Shown piece after piece: positions 1-5,920 of a DNA stretch of 6,143 nt. Position 1 is the first letter of the stretch. Each line of letters opens with the position of its first letter. Under the pieces are notes generated by a model. That model did no database searches. It was not told the DNA's origin and saw nothing but the letters and a program-made list of their open reading frames with translations. A program made the position numbers and the translations under genes. This DNA is from Roseicyclus sp. (GTDB taxonomy: Bacteria > Pseudomonadota > Alphaproteobacteria > Rhodobacterales > Rhodobacteraceae): the NCBI GenBank assembly GCA_018401055.1, contig JAGYLB010000018.1:1-6143 (forward strand), read 5' to 3'.

Positions 1-759
1 CGCCCGCCCGCCCGCATGCACCGGGCCACCGCGCCAATCGGTCACGATACCGCCCGCGGCCTCGATCACCGCGATGGGCGCGCAGATGTCGTAGGCGGCC
101 AGCCCCGCCTCGATCACCAGATCGACGTGACCTGCCGCGACCAGAGCATAGGCGTAGCAATCCATGCCGTAGCGCGTGAGCCTCACGCGGTCGCGCACCG
201 CCTCGAACCCTGCACGGTCCAGCGCGGTGCCAACCTCGGGGAAGGTGGAAAACAATGTCGCGTCAGACAGTTGGGCGGTGCCACGCGTTCCCAGCGCGGT
301 GGTTCGCCGCGGCCCTTCGACTTGCGCACGACCGAACCCACCCTCGAACCTTTCGCCGATATGGGGCTGGTCGATCAGGCCATAGATCGGACCCGACGCA
401 TCGCAGAGCGCAATCAGCACGCCCCAGGTCGGCGTACCGGACATGAAGGCGCGGGTGCCGTCGATCGGGTCGATAACCCATGTCAGACCGCTGGTGCCGG
501 GTTGCGCGCCCTCTTCTTCGCCCAAAATGGCGTCAGCAGGGCGCAAGCGAGCCAGAACCGCCCGCATCGCAGCCTCGGAGGCGCGGTCAGCCTCGGTCAC
601 GGGATCGAAACGGCCGACACCTTTGTCATCGGTGACAAGGCTCGCGCTGCGGAAATAGGGCAAGATGGCTGCCCGTGCAGCGTCAGCCATCGCATGGGCG
701 CAAGCGATCAGATCATCGGCGGGCAGATCGGCGGAGCCGCCGGACAGGGGGTCGCGCAT
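1..759 (-). CDS. hisN: Histidinol-phosphatase / inositol-monophosphatase-family phosphatase, 3' end cut by window
   Basis: A frame of 253 codons is open from an ATG at 759 down to base 1 without a stop, so only the last few residues are missing if the usual length of about 260 applies. The family signatures are all present: the metal-binding GEEEG around residues 80-84, the DPIDGTRAF motif at 97-105 (Asp97, Asp100 and Thr102 hold the catalytic metals and water), and a second motif with Asp224 in AAYDICAPIAVIEAAGG. The N-terminal KGVGRFDPVTEADR is also typical. IMPase-fold enzymes hydrolyse small phosphate monoesters with Mg2+. The FDPVTEADR and YDICAPI style fits the HisN branch, which dephosphorylates L-histidinol phosphate in histidine synthesis, but an inositol or PAP/CysQ-like substrate is not excluded by sequence reading alone. 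The start is supported by GAGG six bases upstream. It lies 84 bases downstream of the XRE regulator on the same strand and may be co-transcribed with it. Confidence 0.88.
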   Translation of the reverse strand, partial: MRDPLSGGSADLPADDLIACAHAMADAARAAILPYFRSASLVTDDKGVGRFDPVTEADRASEAAMRAVLARLRPADAILGEEEGAQPGTSGLTWVIDPIDGTRAFMSGTPTWGVLIALCDASGPIYGLIDQPHIGERFEGGFGRAQVEGPRRTTALGTRGTAQLSDATLFSTFPEVGTALDRAGFEAVRDRVRLTRYGMDCYAYALVAAGHVDLVIEAGLAAYDICAPIAVIEAAGGIVTDWRGGPVHAGGRA

Positions 760-843
760 GGCGGGCCTCAAAGCTAATGCGGGTCTGGGCCGCATCGCCC
801 GAGGTGGCACGAACCCCTGTCCGGGGTCAAGCAAGCGCGCCTA

Positions 844-1227
844 TCAGGCCGCCGCATCCGACAGCACGCGCGCCAGTTCGAACAGGCGGCGGCGCTGGTT
901 TTCGGGGATCGCATAATAGGAGCGCACCAGTTCCAGCGCCTCCTTGTCGGCGAGGATATCGCCCGGCATACCCTGCTTGGCTTCGGCGGTCTGCGCCTCA
1001 TCTTCGGCCCCGGTCATGCCTTCGAAGAAATAGGCCACGGGCACAGAAAGCGCCTCGGCGATGTCCCACAGGCGCGAGGCGCTGACGCGGTTCATGCCGG
1101 TCTCGTATTTCTGGATCTGCTGGAACTTGATGCCGACCTTTTCGGCCAGCTGCTGCTGGGTCATTCCGACCATCCAGCGGCGATGCCGGACGCGCTTTCC
1201 TACGTGGACGTCTACCGGGTGCTTCAC
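844..1227 (-). CDS. XRE/Cro-C1-family helix-turn-helix transcriptional regulator
   Basis: This is a complete 127-residue cytoplasmic DNA-binding protein. The helix-turn-helix lies at about residues 22-44 (MTQQQLAEKVGIKFQQIQKY), followed by the usual last helices of the HTH_3 domain (SASRLWDIAEALSVPVAYFF, 49-68). The C-terminal third has an acidic linker (73-95) and a helical stretch (97-123) that may mediate dimerisation. No ligand-binding or peptidase domain is present. The start is a GTG at 1227, chosen because an excellent AGGAGG lies about 5 bases upstream and because the N-terminus VGKRVRHRR aligns with the family. Short XRE proteins of this shape are common in Rhodobacterales, usually with unknown targets. 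It is transcribed divergently from the quinone oxidoreductase, so self-control or control of that neighbour is possible but not shown. The downstream hisN is in the same direction. Confidence 0.93.
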   Translation of the reverse strand: MKHPVDVHVGKRVRHRRWMVGMTQQQLAEKVGIKFQQIQKYETGMNRVSASRLWDIAEALSVPVAYFFEGMTGAEDEAQTAEAKQGMPGDILADKEALELVRSYYAIPENQRRRLFELARVLSDAAA

Positions 1228-1532
1228 GAGCCCCTCCTTTGCTAGCCAAAACAGGTTTCGCCGCCCGCGCCGGTCATCGCGGGCCGCTCACGCCACAGGA
1301 TCCCCGCAGCGTGCAACAGATAGCGCGACCTCGAACGGGATCAATCCTTTGGAGAGTTCAGGCAACCACACTCATCTTATGAGGCAGAAGCCCCGCCAAA
1401 GGACAGGCCCGGCGCGAGTTCACGGCACCTTAGTCGCCTTTAGCGTGTCCCGCAACGGGGCGTTTGCGCACAGGCAGTCTGGCGGCGCGCCCTCAAGACC
1501 GTTAGGTTCTTGCGACCAGACAGGAGGATCGC
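1228..1532. promoter_or_regulatory. Divergent intergenic region between XRE regulator and quinone oxidoreductase
   Basis: These 305 bases hold no convincing gene. Both edges carry strong ribosome binding sites: AAGGAGG (minus strand) just before the GTG at 1227, and AGGAGG at 1522-1527 five bases before the ATG at 1533. A small perfect dyad CTCAT-CTT-ATGAG occupies 1371-1383 and could be an operator for the XRE protein, which typically binds short palindromes. A weak minus-strand promoter candidate is TTGATC (1344-1339) with TATCTG (1322-1317) at 16-base spacing. I found no good plus-strand -10/-35 pair. Assigning any of these to a regulator is inference. Confidence 0.5.
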
Positions 1533-2492
1533 ATGCAGGCCTTTCGCGTGATGGAAACCGGACAGGCGCCGCGATTGTCCGAGATGGCGTGTCCAGAACC
1601 GGGGCCGGGGCAAATCCGCGTCAAGATCGCGGCCTGTGGCCTGAATTTCGCTGACCTGCTGATGATCAAGGGACAGTATCAAGACACCCCCGCCGCGCCC
1701 TTCACGTTGGGTATGGAGGTGGCGGGCGTGGTCGAGGCATTGGGTCCGGGCGTCAGCGCACCGAGACCGGGTACGCGGGTGGCGGTTTTCGCGGGCCAAG
1801 GCGGGTTGGCCGACTACGGCGTCTTCGAGGCCGCGCGTGCCGTGCCGATCCCAGACGCGATGCCCTTTGCCGAGGCGGCAGGATTTCTGGTCGCCTATGG
1901 CACGTCGCATCTGGCGCTGACCCATCGCGCCGCGCTCAAGCCCGGCGAGCGCTTGCTGGTGCTGGGGGCGGCCGGCGGCGTGGGGCTGACCGCGGTGGAG
2001 CTTGGCAGCATCATGGGGGCCGAGGTGATCGCGGTCGCACGCGGGGCGGACAAGCTGGCGGTGGCGAAGGCCGCAGGCGCGCGGCACGTCATCGACAGCG
2101 AGACCGCCGATCTGAGGGCCGCGCTCAAGGCACTGGGCGGGGTCGATGTGGTCTATGACACGGTCGGCGGCGCGGGTTTCGATGCCGCCTTGCGCGCAAC
2201 CCGGCCGGACGGGCGCATCTTGTCCATCGGCTTTGCCAGCGGTGAGGTGCCACAGATCGCGGCCAATCTGCTTTTGGTCAAGAACATCAGCGTGATGGGG
2301 TTCTACTGGGGCGGCTATCTGCGCTTTGCCCCCGAGCTTCTGACCGCCTCGCTGGCCGAGCTGCTGGCACTGTACGAACAAGGCCGCCTCAGGCCGCATG
2401 TCAGTGCCACCTACCCGCTTGCGCAAGCCGCCGAGGCGCTGGACCTGCTGCGCAGCCGCAGGAGCACCGGCAAGGTTGTCGTGACGCTCTGA
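1533..2492 (+). CDS. NAD(P)H:quinone oxidoreductase, zinc-free MDR family
   Basis: A complete 319-residue cytoplasmic enzyme of the medium-chain dehydrogenase/reductase superfamily. The N-terminal GroES-like catalytic half includes the quinone oxidoreductase signature NFADLLMIKGQYQ at 38-50 and a FTLGMEVAGVVEALG segment at 57-71. The Rossmann half carries the nucleotide-binding loop LGAAGGVGLTAVELG at 144-158 and the hydrophobic MGAEVIAVARGADK strand-turn (161-174) that usually favours NADPH. The cysteine cluster and catalytic zinc ligands of true alcohol dehydrogenases are absent, as expected for QOR-type members. The C-terminus ends with the typical RSRRSTGKVVVTL. Length matches the family norm of about 320-330. 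The probable role is two- or one-electron reduction of quinones or reactive enones/aldehydes. An enoyl reductase-like activity on another substrate is equally possible. The ATG at 1533 has AGGAGG five bases upstream. It appears to be a single-gene unit. Confidence 0.93.
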   Translation: MQAFRVMETGQAPRLSEMACPEPGPGQIRVKIAACGLNFADLLMIKGQYQDTPAAPFTLGMEVAGVVEALGPGVSAPRPGTRVAVFAGQGGLADYGVFEAARAVPIPDAMPFAEAAGFLVAYGTSHLALTHRAALKPGERLLVLGAAGGVGLTAVELGSIMGAEVIAVARGADKLAVAKAAGARHVIDSETADLRAALKALGGVDVVYDTVGGAGFDAALRATRPDGRILSIGFASGEVPQIAANLLLVKNISVMGFYWGGYLRFAPELLTASLAELLALYEQGRLRPHVSATYPLAQAAEALDLLRSRRSTGKVVVTL

Positions 2493-2519
2493 TCCAGCTC
2501 GACGCGGCAAGACGGGCGG

Positions 2520-2541
2520 TTTGCCTGTAATTTTTGGCAAA
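2520..2541. repeat. Inverted repeat TTTGCC/GGCAAA after the oxidoreductase gene
   Basis: Arms TTTGCC (2520-2525) and GGCAAA (2536-2541) are perfect complements around a 10-base AT-rich centre that contains TTTTT. It starts 28 bases after the oxidoreductase stop. As RNA it would be a weak hairpin with the T run inside the loop rather than after the stem, so it is a poor intrinsic terminator. A protein-binding dyad is at least as likely. Confidence 0.35.
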
Positions 2542-2591
2542 TCTGCCTCTTTCATGCCCGATCCCTGCCCAATCCCCCCCGCACTCCGGCC

Positions 2592-2612
2592 CTGTTTCAG
2601 AATTAGAAACAG
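2592..2612. repeat. 21-bp operator-like palindrome upstream of the RTX-Hint gene
   Basis: Two perfect 7-base arms, CTGTTTC (2592-2598) and GAAACAG (2606-2612), flank a 7-base AT-rich centre AGAATTA. The centre-to-centre geometry (one helical turn class, AT-rich middle) is that of a dimeric regulator site. It also fits the loose T-N11-A rule of LysR-type regulators (T2596, A2608). No U run follows, so it is not a terminator. It ends 104 bases before the start at 2717. The regulator is unknown. Confidence 0.5.
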
Positions 2613-2716
2613 TGCGTTGAAGGTGTCCTTCGCAGCGATCGCTCAGGCCGGGCGCAAGCGCGGGCGCGAGGACAGGAACGCAGGAAAGGTCGCCGGACAG
2701 CCGGCGGACAGGCAGG

Positions 2717-4849
2717 ATGCCCGACGGTTATCTGGTCAGCCTTGGCGGCAATGGGGCGCTTGACGACGGGGATGTCATCTCCGGCGCGCTGATCACGTTT
2801 ACCACATCCAGCACACTCGGCGCAGGCTCATGGTCATGGAGCGGCACCTGGAGCAGCAGCACCTTCACCAATGCGCAGGAGCCGGGCGTCTACTACCTCG
2901 CCACGGACGGAAACGTCTATTTCGTGCCGGATTTCGGGCCGGTTGCCACGCTGACCACAGCCGCGACGATCACAACGCCGGTCTATGAACCCGGCGACGG
3001 GGTCGTTGAGGGAACCGACAGCGGCGACGTGATCGACAGCAGCTATTCGGATGACGGCGGCGATGCGGTCAGCACGGGCGCCGACACGGTCCGCGGGTTT
3101 GACGGCGATGACACGATCTCGGCGGGGGACGGGAATGACCTGATCTTCGGCGATGGCGGCGACGATTCGATCTCGGGCGGTGCAGGCGCCGACACGATCT
3201 GGGGCGACACCGGAACGACCGCTGCCCCGGTCACGGGCGTGCTGCGCTGGAACACGGCGCATAACGACAATCAGGACGTGTCGGGCGGCATCACCCTGAC
3301 CAGCGGCCCGATCGACGCCACCGTGACCTTCACCAATCTGGGCAACAACAACCCGACCTACCTGATCGAGACGACCGACGCCGTTTATGTTGGCGCGGGC
3401 GAGCCCTTTGGCCCCAATTCCTCGCTCTACCTGTTCGGCAATGGCGATGCCGCGACCTCGCGCACGGAGATCCGCTTCGACGCCAATGATCCGGCCTATT
3501 CCGGCGCGGTCGGGAACGTCAGCTTTCGCATCAACGACTTCGACTGGGGCAGCGGGAACCACCGCGACACGGTCACCATCCGCGCCTTCGACGCCAACGG
3601 CAATCCGATCAGCTACACCCTGACCTATGGCGCCAATGCCCCCACCACCGGCGTGAACCAGACGATCAGTTCCGCCAATATCGCCACCAGCCCCGCCGCG
3701 CTGAACGGGTCGCTTCTGGTCCAGATCCCCGGCCCGGTCGACCGGATCGAGATCGACTATTCCAACGGGTTGAACGGCACGCAGGCGATCTGGGTCAGCG
3801 ACATCGCCTTTACCGCCCTGCCCGCCGAGGCAGGCGACGACACCATCGACGGCGGCACCGGCAACGATCTGATCTATGGCGAGGGCGGCAACGACTCGAT
3901 CCTCGGCGGCGGCGGCGCGGATACGGTCGAGGGCGGCGCGGGCAACGACACGTTGCGCGGCGGCGATGGGAACGACCTGCTTGCGGGCGGTGCGGGCGCG
4001 GACGTGATCTTCGGCGATGCCGGCAACGACACCATCTTGGTCGGTCAGGGCGACAGCGTCACCGGGGGAGACGGCGATGACCTTTTCATCCTGACCGACA
4101 CCGGCGATGGCCCGGCCAATATGACCATCACCGGCGGCGAGGGCGGCGAGACGCTGGGTGACGTGCTGAACCTGAACGGGCTGAACGCCGGGGCCGTCAC
4201 CTATACCAGCACCGCGCCGGGTGATCTGGCGGGGTTTGTCACGCTTCTGGACGGGTCGGTCCTGACCTTTTCCGAGATCGAGGATGTGATCTGCTTCACG
4301 CCGGGCACCCGCATCCTGACGCCCGCGGGCGAACGCCCGATCGAGACCTTGCGCCCCGGCGATCTGGTCGTCACCCGCGATGACGGCCCGCAACCGATCC
4401 GCTGGATCGGCGCGCGCATGGGCCCCGGCACCGGCAAGAACGCGCCCATCCGCATTGCGCCGGGCAGCCCGTTCCACGCCACCCGGCCGCTCCTGGTGTC
4501 GCCGCAACACCGCGTGCTGGTCGAAGGCTATCGCGCGCAGCTCATCTGGGGCGAGGAAGAGGTGCTGGTGGCCGCCCGTCATCTGGTCAATCAAGACACT
4601 GTCTGCATCGCGCCGCAGGTGGCGGTGACCTACATGCACATCATCTTTGACAGCCACCAGATCGTCTATGCCGAAGGGGCCGCCGTCGAAAGCCTGCATC
4701 TGGGCGACGAGGGGTTGAAGGCGCTCAGCCCTGCGGGCCGCGCCGATCTCTTCGCCACTTGCCCCGGCTTTCGCGCCGATCCCACGGCTTTCGGGCCCAC
4801 CGCGCGGGTTTGCGCCCGCGGCTACGAGGCGCGGCTCTTGGCGGCCTAA
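2717..4849 (+). CDS. RTX-repeat protein with C-terminal Hint domain (secreted, putatively self-processing)
   Basis: A complete, acidic 710-residue protein. Residues 1-95 form a small beta module rich in Trp/Ser/Thr (SWSWSGTW, EPGVYYLATDGNVYFVPD) that often starts Rhodobacterales Hint proteins. RTX nonapeptides follow at 127-166, a beta-rich insert at about 173-369, a second RTX block at 379-459, and a Hint domain from about 525. Cys526 (ICFTPGTRIL) is the presumed nucleophile and Ser595-Pro-Gln-His598 the block-B-like histidine. The only four cysteines are 526, 630, 682 and 699. There is no Sec signal peptide or membrane segment. With RTX repeats this suggests type I secretion and calcium-dependent folding outside the cell, but no transporter gene is in the window. 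The start is the only candidate: the in-frame stop is at 2618-2620 and no ATG, GTG or TTG lies between it and 2717. Its ribosome binding site is weak (ACAGG, 4-base gap). The target of processing and biological role are unknown. Confidence 0.92.
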   Translation: MPDGYLVSLGGNGALDDGDVISGALITFTTSSTLGAGSWSWSGTWSSSTFTNAQEPGVYYLATDGNVYFVPDFGPVATLTTAATITTPVYEPGDGVVEGTDSGDVIDSSYSDDGGDAVSTGADTVRGFDGDDTISAGDGNDLIFGDGGDDSISGGAGADTIWGDTGTTAAPVTGVLRWNTAHNDNQDVSGGITLTSGPIDATVTFTNLGNNNPTYLIETTDAVYVGAGEPFGPNSSLYLFGNGDAATSRTEIRFDANDPAYSGAVGNVSFRINDFDWGSGNHRDTVTIRAFDANGNPISYTLTYGANAPTTGVNQTISSANIATSPAALNGSLLVQIPGPVDRIEIDYSNGLNGTQAIWVSDIAFTALPAEAGDDTIDGGTGNDLIYGEGGNDSILGGGGADTVEGGAGNDTLRGGDGNDLLAGGAGADVIFGDAGNDTILVGQGDSVTGGDGDDLFILTDTGDGPANMTITGGEGGETLGDVLNLNGLNAGAVTYTSTAPGDLAGFVTLLDGSVLTFSEIEDVICFTPGTRILTPAGERPIETLRPGDLVVTRDDGPQPIRWIGARMGPGTGKNAPIRIAPGSPFHATRPLLVSPQHRVLVEGYRAQLIWGEEEVLVAARHLVNQDTVCIAPQVAVTYMHIIFDSHQIVYAEGAAVESLHLGDEGLKALSPAGRADLFATCPGFRADPTAFGPTARVCARGYEARLLAA
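3095..3214 (+). repeat. RTX nonapeptide block 1 in the RTX-Hint protein
   Basis: Residues 127-166 consist of four consecutive nine-residue units, GFDGDDTIS, AGDGNDLIF, GDGGDDSIS and GGAGADTIW, then GDTG. They match the calcium-binding GGxGxDxUx consensus. Such units fold as a parallel beta roll on binding Ca2+, usually outside the cell. The next residues break the pattern and enter the insert domain. Confidence 0.93.
3233..3823 (+). other. Beta-sandwich-like insert domain between the two RTX blocks
   Basis: Residues about 173-369 lack RTX units and show alternating hydrophobic strands with aromatic residues (GVLRWNT, VSFRINDFDWGSGNHRD, VTIRAFDANGNPISYTLTY, GPVDRIEIDYSNG, AIWVSDIAF). The pattern of a FRINDFD segment, then D-TVTI-AFDANGN, resembles adhesin or carbohydrate-binding jelly-roll domains in large secreted bacterial proteins. 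This is resemblance of pattern only; I cannot name a family. It may be the functional, ligand-contacting part of the protein. Confidence 0.55.
3851..4093 (+). repeat. RTX nonapeptide block 2 in the RTX-Hint protein
   Basis: Residues 379-459 hold seven regular units (GGTGNDLIY, GEGGNDSIL, GGGGADTVE, GGAGNDTLR, GGDGNDLLA, GGAGADVIF, GDAGNDTIL) followed by two degenerate ones (VGQGDSVTG, GDGDDLFIL). A partial unit, AGDDTID, precedes them. It is the longer and more regular of the two calcium-binding blocks. A linker of about 65 residues separates it from the Hint domain. Confidence 0.95.
4289..4681 (+). other. Hint (hedgehog/intein) domain of the RTX-Hint protein
   Basis: Residues about 525-655. 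Block A is ICFTPGTRILTPAGERPIE with Cys526 directly after the hydrophobic-acidic EIEDV. The strand ETLRPGDLVVTRDDGPQPIRWIG is characteristic of the Hint fold, and LLVSPQHRVLVEG contains the S-x-x-H (Ser595, His598) counterpart of the intein TxxH. A later YMHIIFDSHQIVYAEG (639-654) is conserved in bacterial Hint proteins of this type as I remember them. No intein-like C-terminal His-Asn plus nucleophile is visible, and about 55 residues follow. The expected chemistry is therefore an N-S shift and cleavage before Cys526, as in hedgehog autoprocessing, and not splicing. Confidence 0.88.
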
Positions 4850-5700
4850 AGGCTGCGGAAACTTGACCGGGTCAACTCGACCAAGGCATCAAGCGGGGCA
4901 GCACGGTTCAGATCCGAGCGGTAGAGATTGATCTTGATCTGCGGCAAGACCGGCAAGGCGCCGCCATGGGCCACGCGTTCCACATAGGGGGGTTCGGTCC
5001 CCTCAATGCAGGCATGCAGCGCCAGATCGGCGCTGACCGAGGCCTCCACCGTGCGGATCGAGTCGGATTCCACCGCCATTTCCCAAGGGATGCCAGCCCG
5101 GTCCAAGGCCGCCTGCACCGAATTGCGAAAAATGCAGGCATGCTCGAACGCCAGACGGAGCGGGCGCTGTTTCCACATCTGCCCGCCTTCGGCACCCACC
5201 CAGACCAGCGGCCGGATGATCAGCGTCTCGCCACCTGCGTCACAGTCAGCCTCGGTCGTCAGGATCGCGTCGATCTCGCCGCGCGCGAACAACTGCTTGA
5301 GCCGCGCGGTATAGGACGACACGAGCTGGACCTTGACCCGCGGGAAATCGACCGCCAGCCGGTGCAGGACCCGCGGGATCGAGGGGTAGACGATGTCATG
5401 GGGCACACCCAGCGTCAGTTCGCCTTCGTAATCCGAGGCTGTCAGGCGCGTCAGCACCTCGTCATTCAGCTCCAGCATGCGGCGCGCATAGCCCAGCGTC
5501 TGTTCGCCTGCGCCGGTCAGAATCAGACGCCGCGTCGAGCGGTCAAACAGGCCCACGCCCAACGTCTCCTCCAGCCGCTTGAGCTGCATCGAGACGGCCG
5601 ACTGCGTCAGGTTCAGATAACCGCTTGCCTTAGTGACACCCCCGGCATCGGCAACGGCGACAAAGGCACGAAGGGCGGTCAGGTCTAGGTTGCGGGGCAC
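4846..5700 (-). CDS. LysR-family transcriptional regulator (LrhA/HexA-like)
   Basis: A complete 284-residue regulator. The winged helix-turn-helix is at the N-terminus (LTALRAFVAVADAGGVTKAS, 7-26; NLTQSAVSMQLKRLEETLG, 30-48; FDRSTRRLILTGAGEQ, 52-67), followed by the linker helix and the periplasmic-binding-like effector domain from about 93 (GELTLGVPHDIVYPSIP). The segments PLVWVGAEGG and PLRLAFEHACIFRNSVQAALDRAGIPWEM remind me of the LrhA subgroup. That subgroup placement is from memory and moderate. The start is GTG at 5700: the frame has no earlier start codon before a stop at 5730-5728, and the protein start aligns with the family. The ribosome binding site is weak (GGTG, 4-base gap). Tandem LysR boxes lie immediately upstream. 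Its stop codon overlaps that of the convergent RTX-Hint gene. Targets and effector cannot be read from the window. Confidence 0.94.
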   Translation of the reverse strand: MPRNLDLTALRAFVAVADAGGVTKASGYLNLTQSAVSMQLKRLEETLGVGLFDRSTRRLILTGAGEQTLGYARRMLELNDEVLTRLTASDYEGELTLGVPHDIVYPSIPRVLHRLAVDFPRVKVQLVSSYTARLKQLFARGEIDAILTTEADCDAGGETLIIRPLVWVGAEGGQMWKQRPLRLAFEHACIFRNSVQAALDRAGIPWEMAVESDSIRTVEASVSADLALHACIEGTEPPYVERVAHGGALPVLPQIKINLYRSDLNRAAPLDALVELTRSSFRSL

Positions 5701-5728
5701 ATCACACCATGTGATCTGAAACTGTGAT
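5701..5728 (-). promoter_or_regulatory. Two overlapping LysR-type boxes (ATC-N9-GAT) before the LysR gene
   Basis: On the plus strand ATC (5701-5703), nine bases, then GAT (5713-5715), and again ATC (5714-5716), nine bases, then GAT (5726-5728), so the boxes share GATC and repeat every 13 bases. The first box is a perfect palindrome, ATCACA-CCA-TGTGAT. A third TGTGAT half-site at 5723-5728 forms the end of the second box. ATC-N9-GAT is a known subclass of the T-N11-A LysR recognition motif. The sites lie between the -10 element and the GTG start, a position expected for self-repression; that function is inference. Confidence 0.7.
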
Positions 5729-5732
5729 TATA
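5727..5732 (-). promoter_or_regulatory. TATAAT -10 element for the LysR gene
   Basis: A perfect minus-strand TATAAT lies 26 bases before the GTG start and overlaps the outermost operator half-site by two bases. No good -35 was found at 16-18 bases upstream (GGCCTG-like sequence), so activity may be weak or depend on an activator. A start point near 5720 would give a leader of about 20 bases. Confidence 0.5.
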
Positions 5733-5920
5733 TTCAGGTTCAAGATGCACAGGCCCGTCCGTATGGCAACTCCAGAAATTCGGCTTGCGGACCGGACAAG
5801 CCCATTGTGCGCGGAGCGATCCCGCCGACATCCGCGCCACGCAGGGCGACACTCGGCAGACACCCGCGCCGCGATTGGAAAAAACTATCGCACAGCAGGT
5901 CGCGCAAAACCCGCAGCTTC

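Larger units (their letters stand above)
2493..2716 (+). promoter_or_regulatory. Leader/promoter region of the RTX-Hint gene
   Basis: These 224 bases between the oxidoreductase stop and the RTX-Hint start contain an AT-richer core (about 2520-2620) in an otherwise GC-rich setting, with two inverted repeats listed separately. The last 60 bases are purine-rich with repeated AGG and a small GGACAG duplication (2695-2700 and 2706-2711). No confident -10/-35 pair was found. A frame open across part of this region has no ribosome binding site and I do not call it a gene. Confidence 0.45.

Noticed and set aside
16..777. A 253-codon plus-strand frame across the hisN region
   Set aside because: It has shadow composition; the minus strand has all IMPase-family motifs in a single uninterrupted frame.
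813..827. Small hairpin ACCCC-TGTCC-GGGGT between the XRE gene and hisN as a terminator
   Set aside because: A five-pair stem with no U run on the minus strand; too weak to separate the two genes into different transcripts.
1061..1654. A 197-codon plus-strand frame across the divergent region
   Set aside because: It overlaps the XRE gene antisense and the oxidoreductase in another frame, and has no ribosome binding site or domain.
2536..2553. GGCA-AATC-TGCC followed by TCTTTC as terminator of the oxidoreductase, and the TGGCA as a sigma-54 promoter
   Set aside because: The stem has only four pairs, and the GG-N10-GC spacing required for sigma-54 is not met.
1440..2555. A 371-codon open frame on the minus strand opposite the quinone oxidoreductase
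   Set aside because: It has no family motif and a Gln/Arg/His-rich shadow composition, while the plus strand encodes an unmistakable MDR enzyme with a good ribosome binding site.
2521..2763. An 80-codon plus-strand frame upstream of and into the RTX-Hint gene
   Set aside because: No ribosome binding site before its start codons, no recognisable motif, and it overlaps the real start at 2717 out of frame.
2834..4699. A 621-codon open frame on the minus strand opposite the RTX-Hint gene
   Set aside because: It is the mirror of a GC-rich, Asp/Gly-rich repeat gene; its translation is low-complexity (Asp, Val, Ala, Arg, Gly), has no domain, and the plus-strand gene has clear RTX and Hint motifs.
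4803..4820. CGCGGG-TTTGCG-CCCGCG hairpin near the end of the RTX-Hint gene as a terminator
   Set aside because: It lies inside the coding sequence before the stop and has no T run; six-pair GC stems are expected by chance at this composition.
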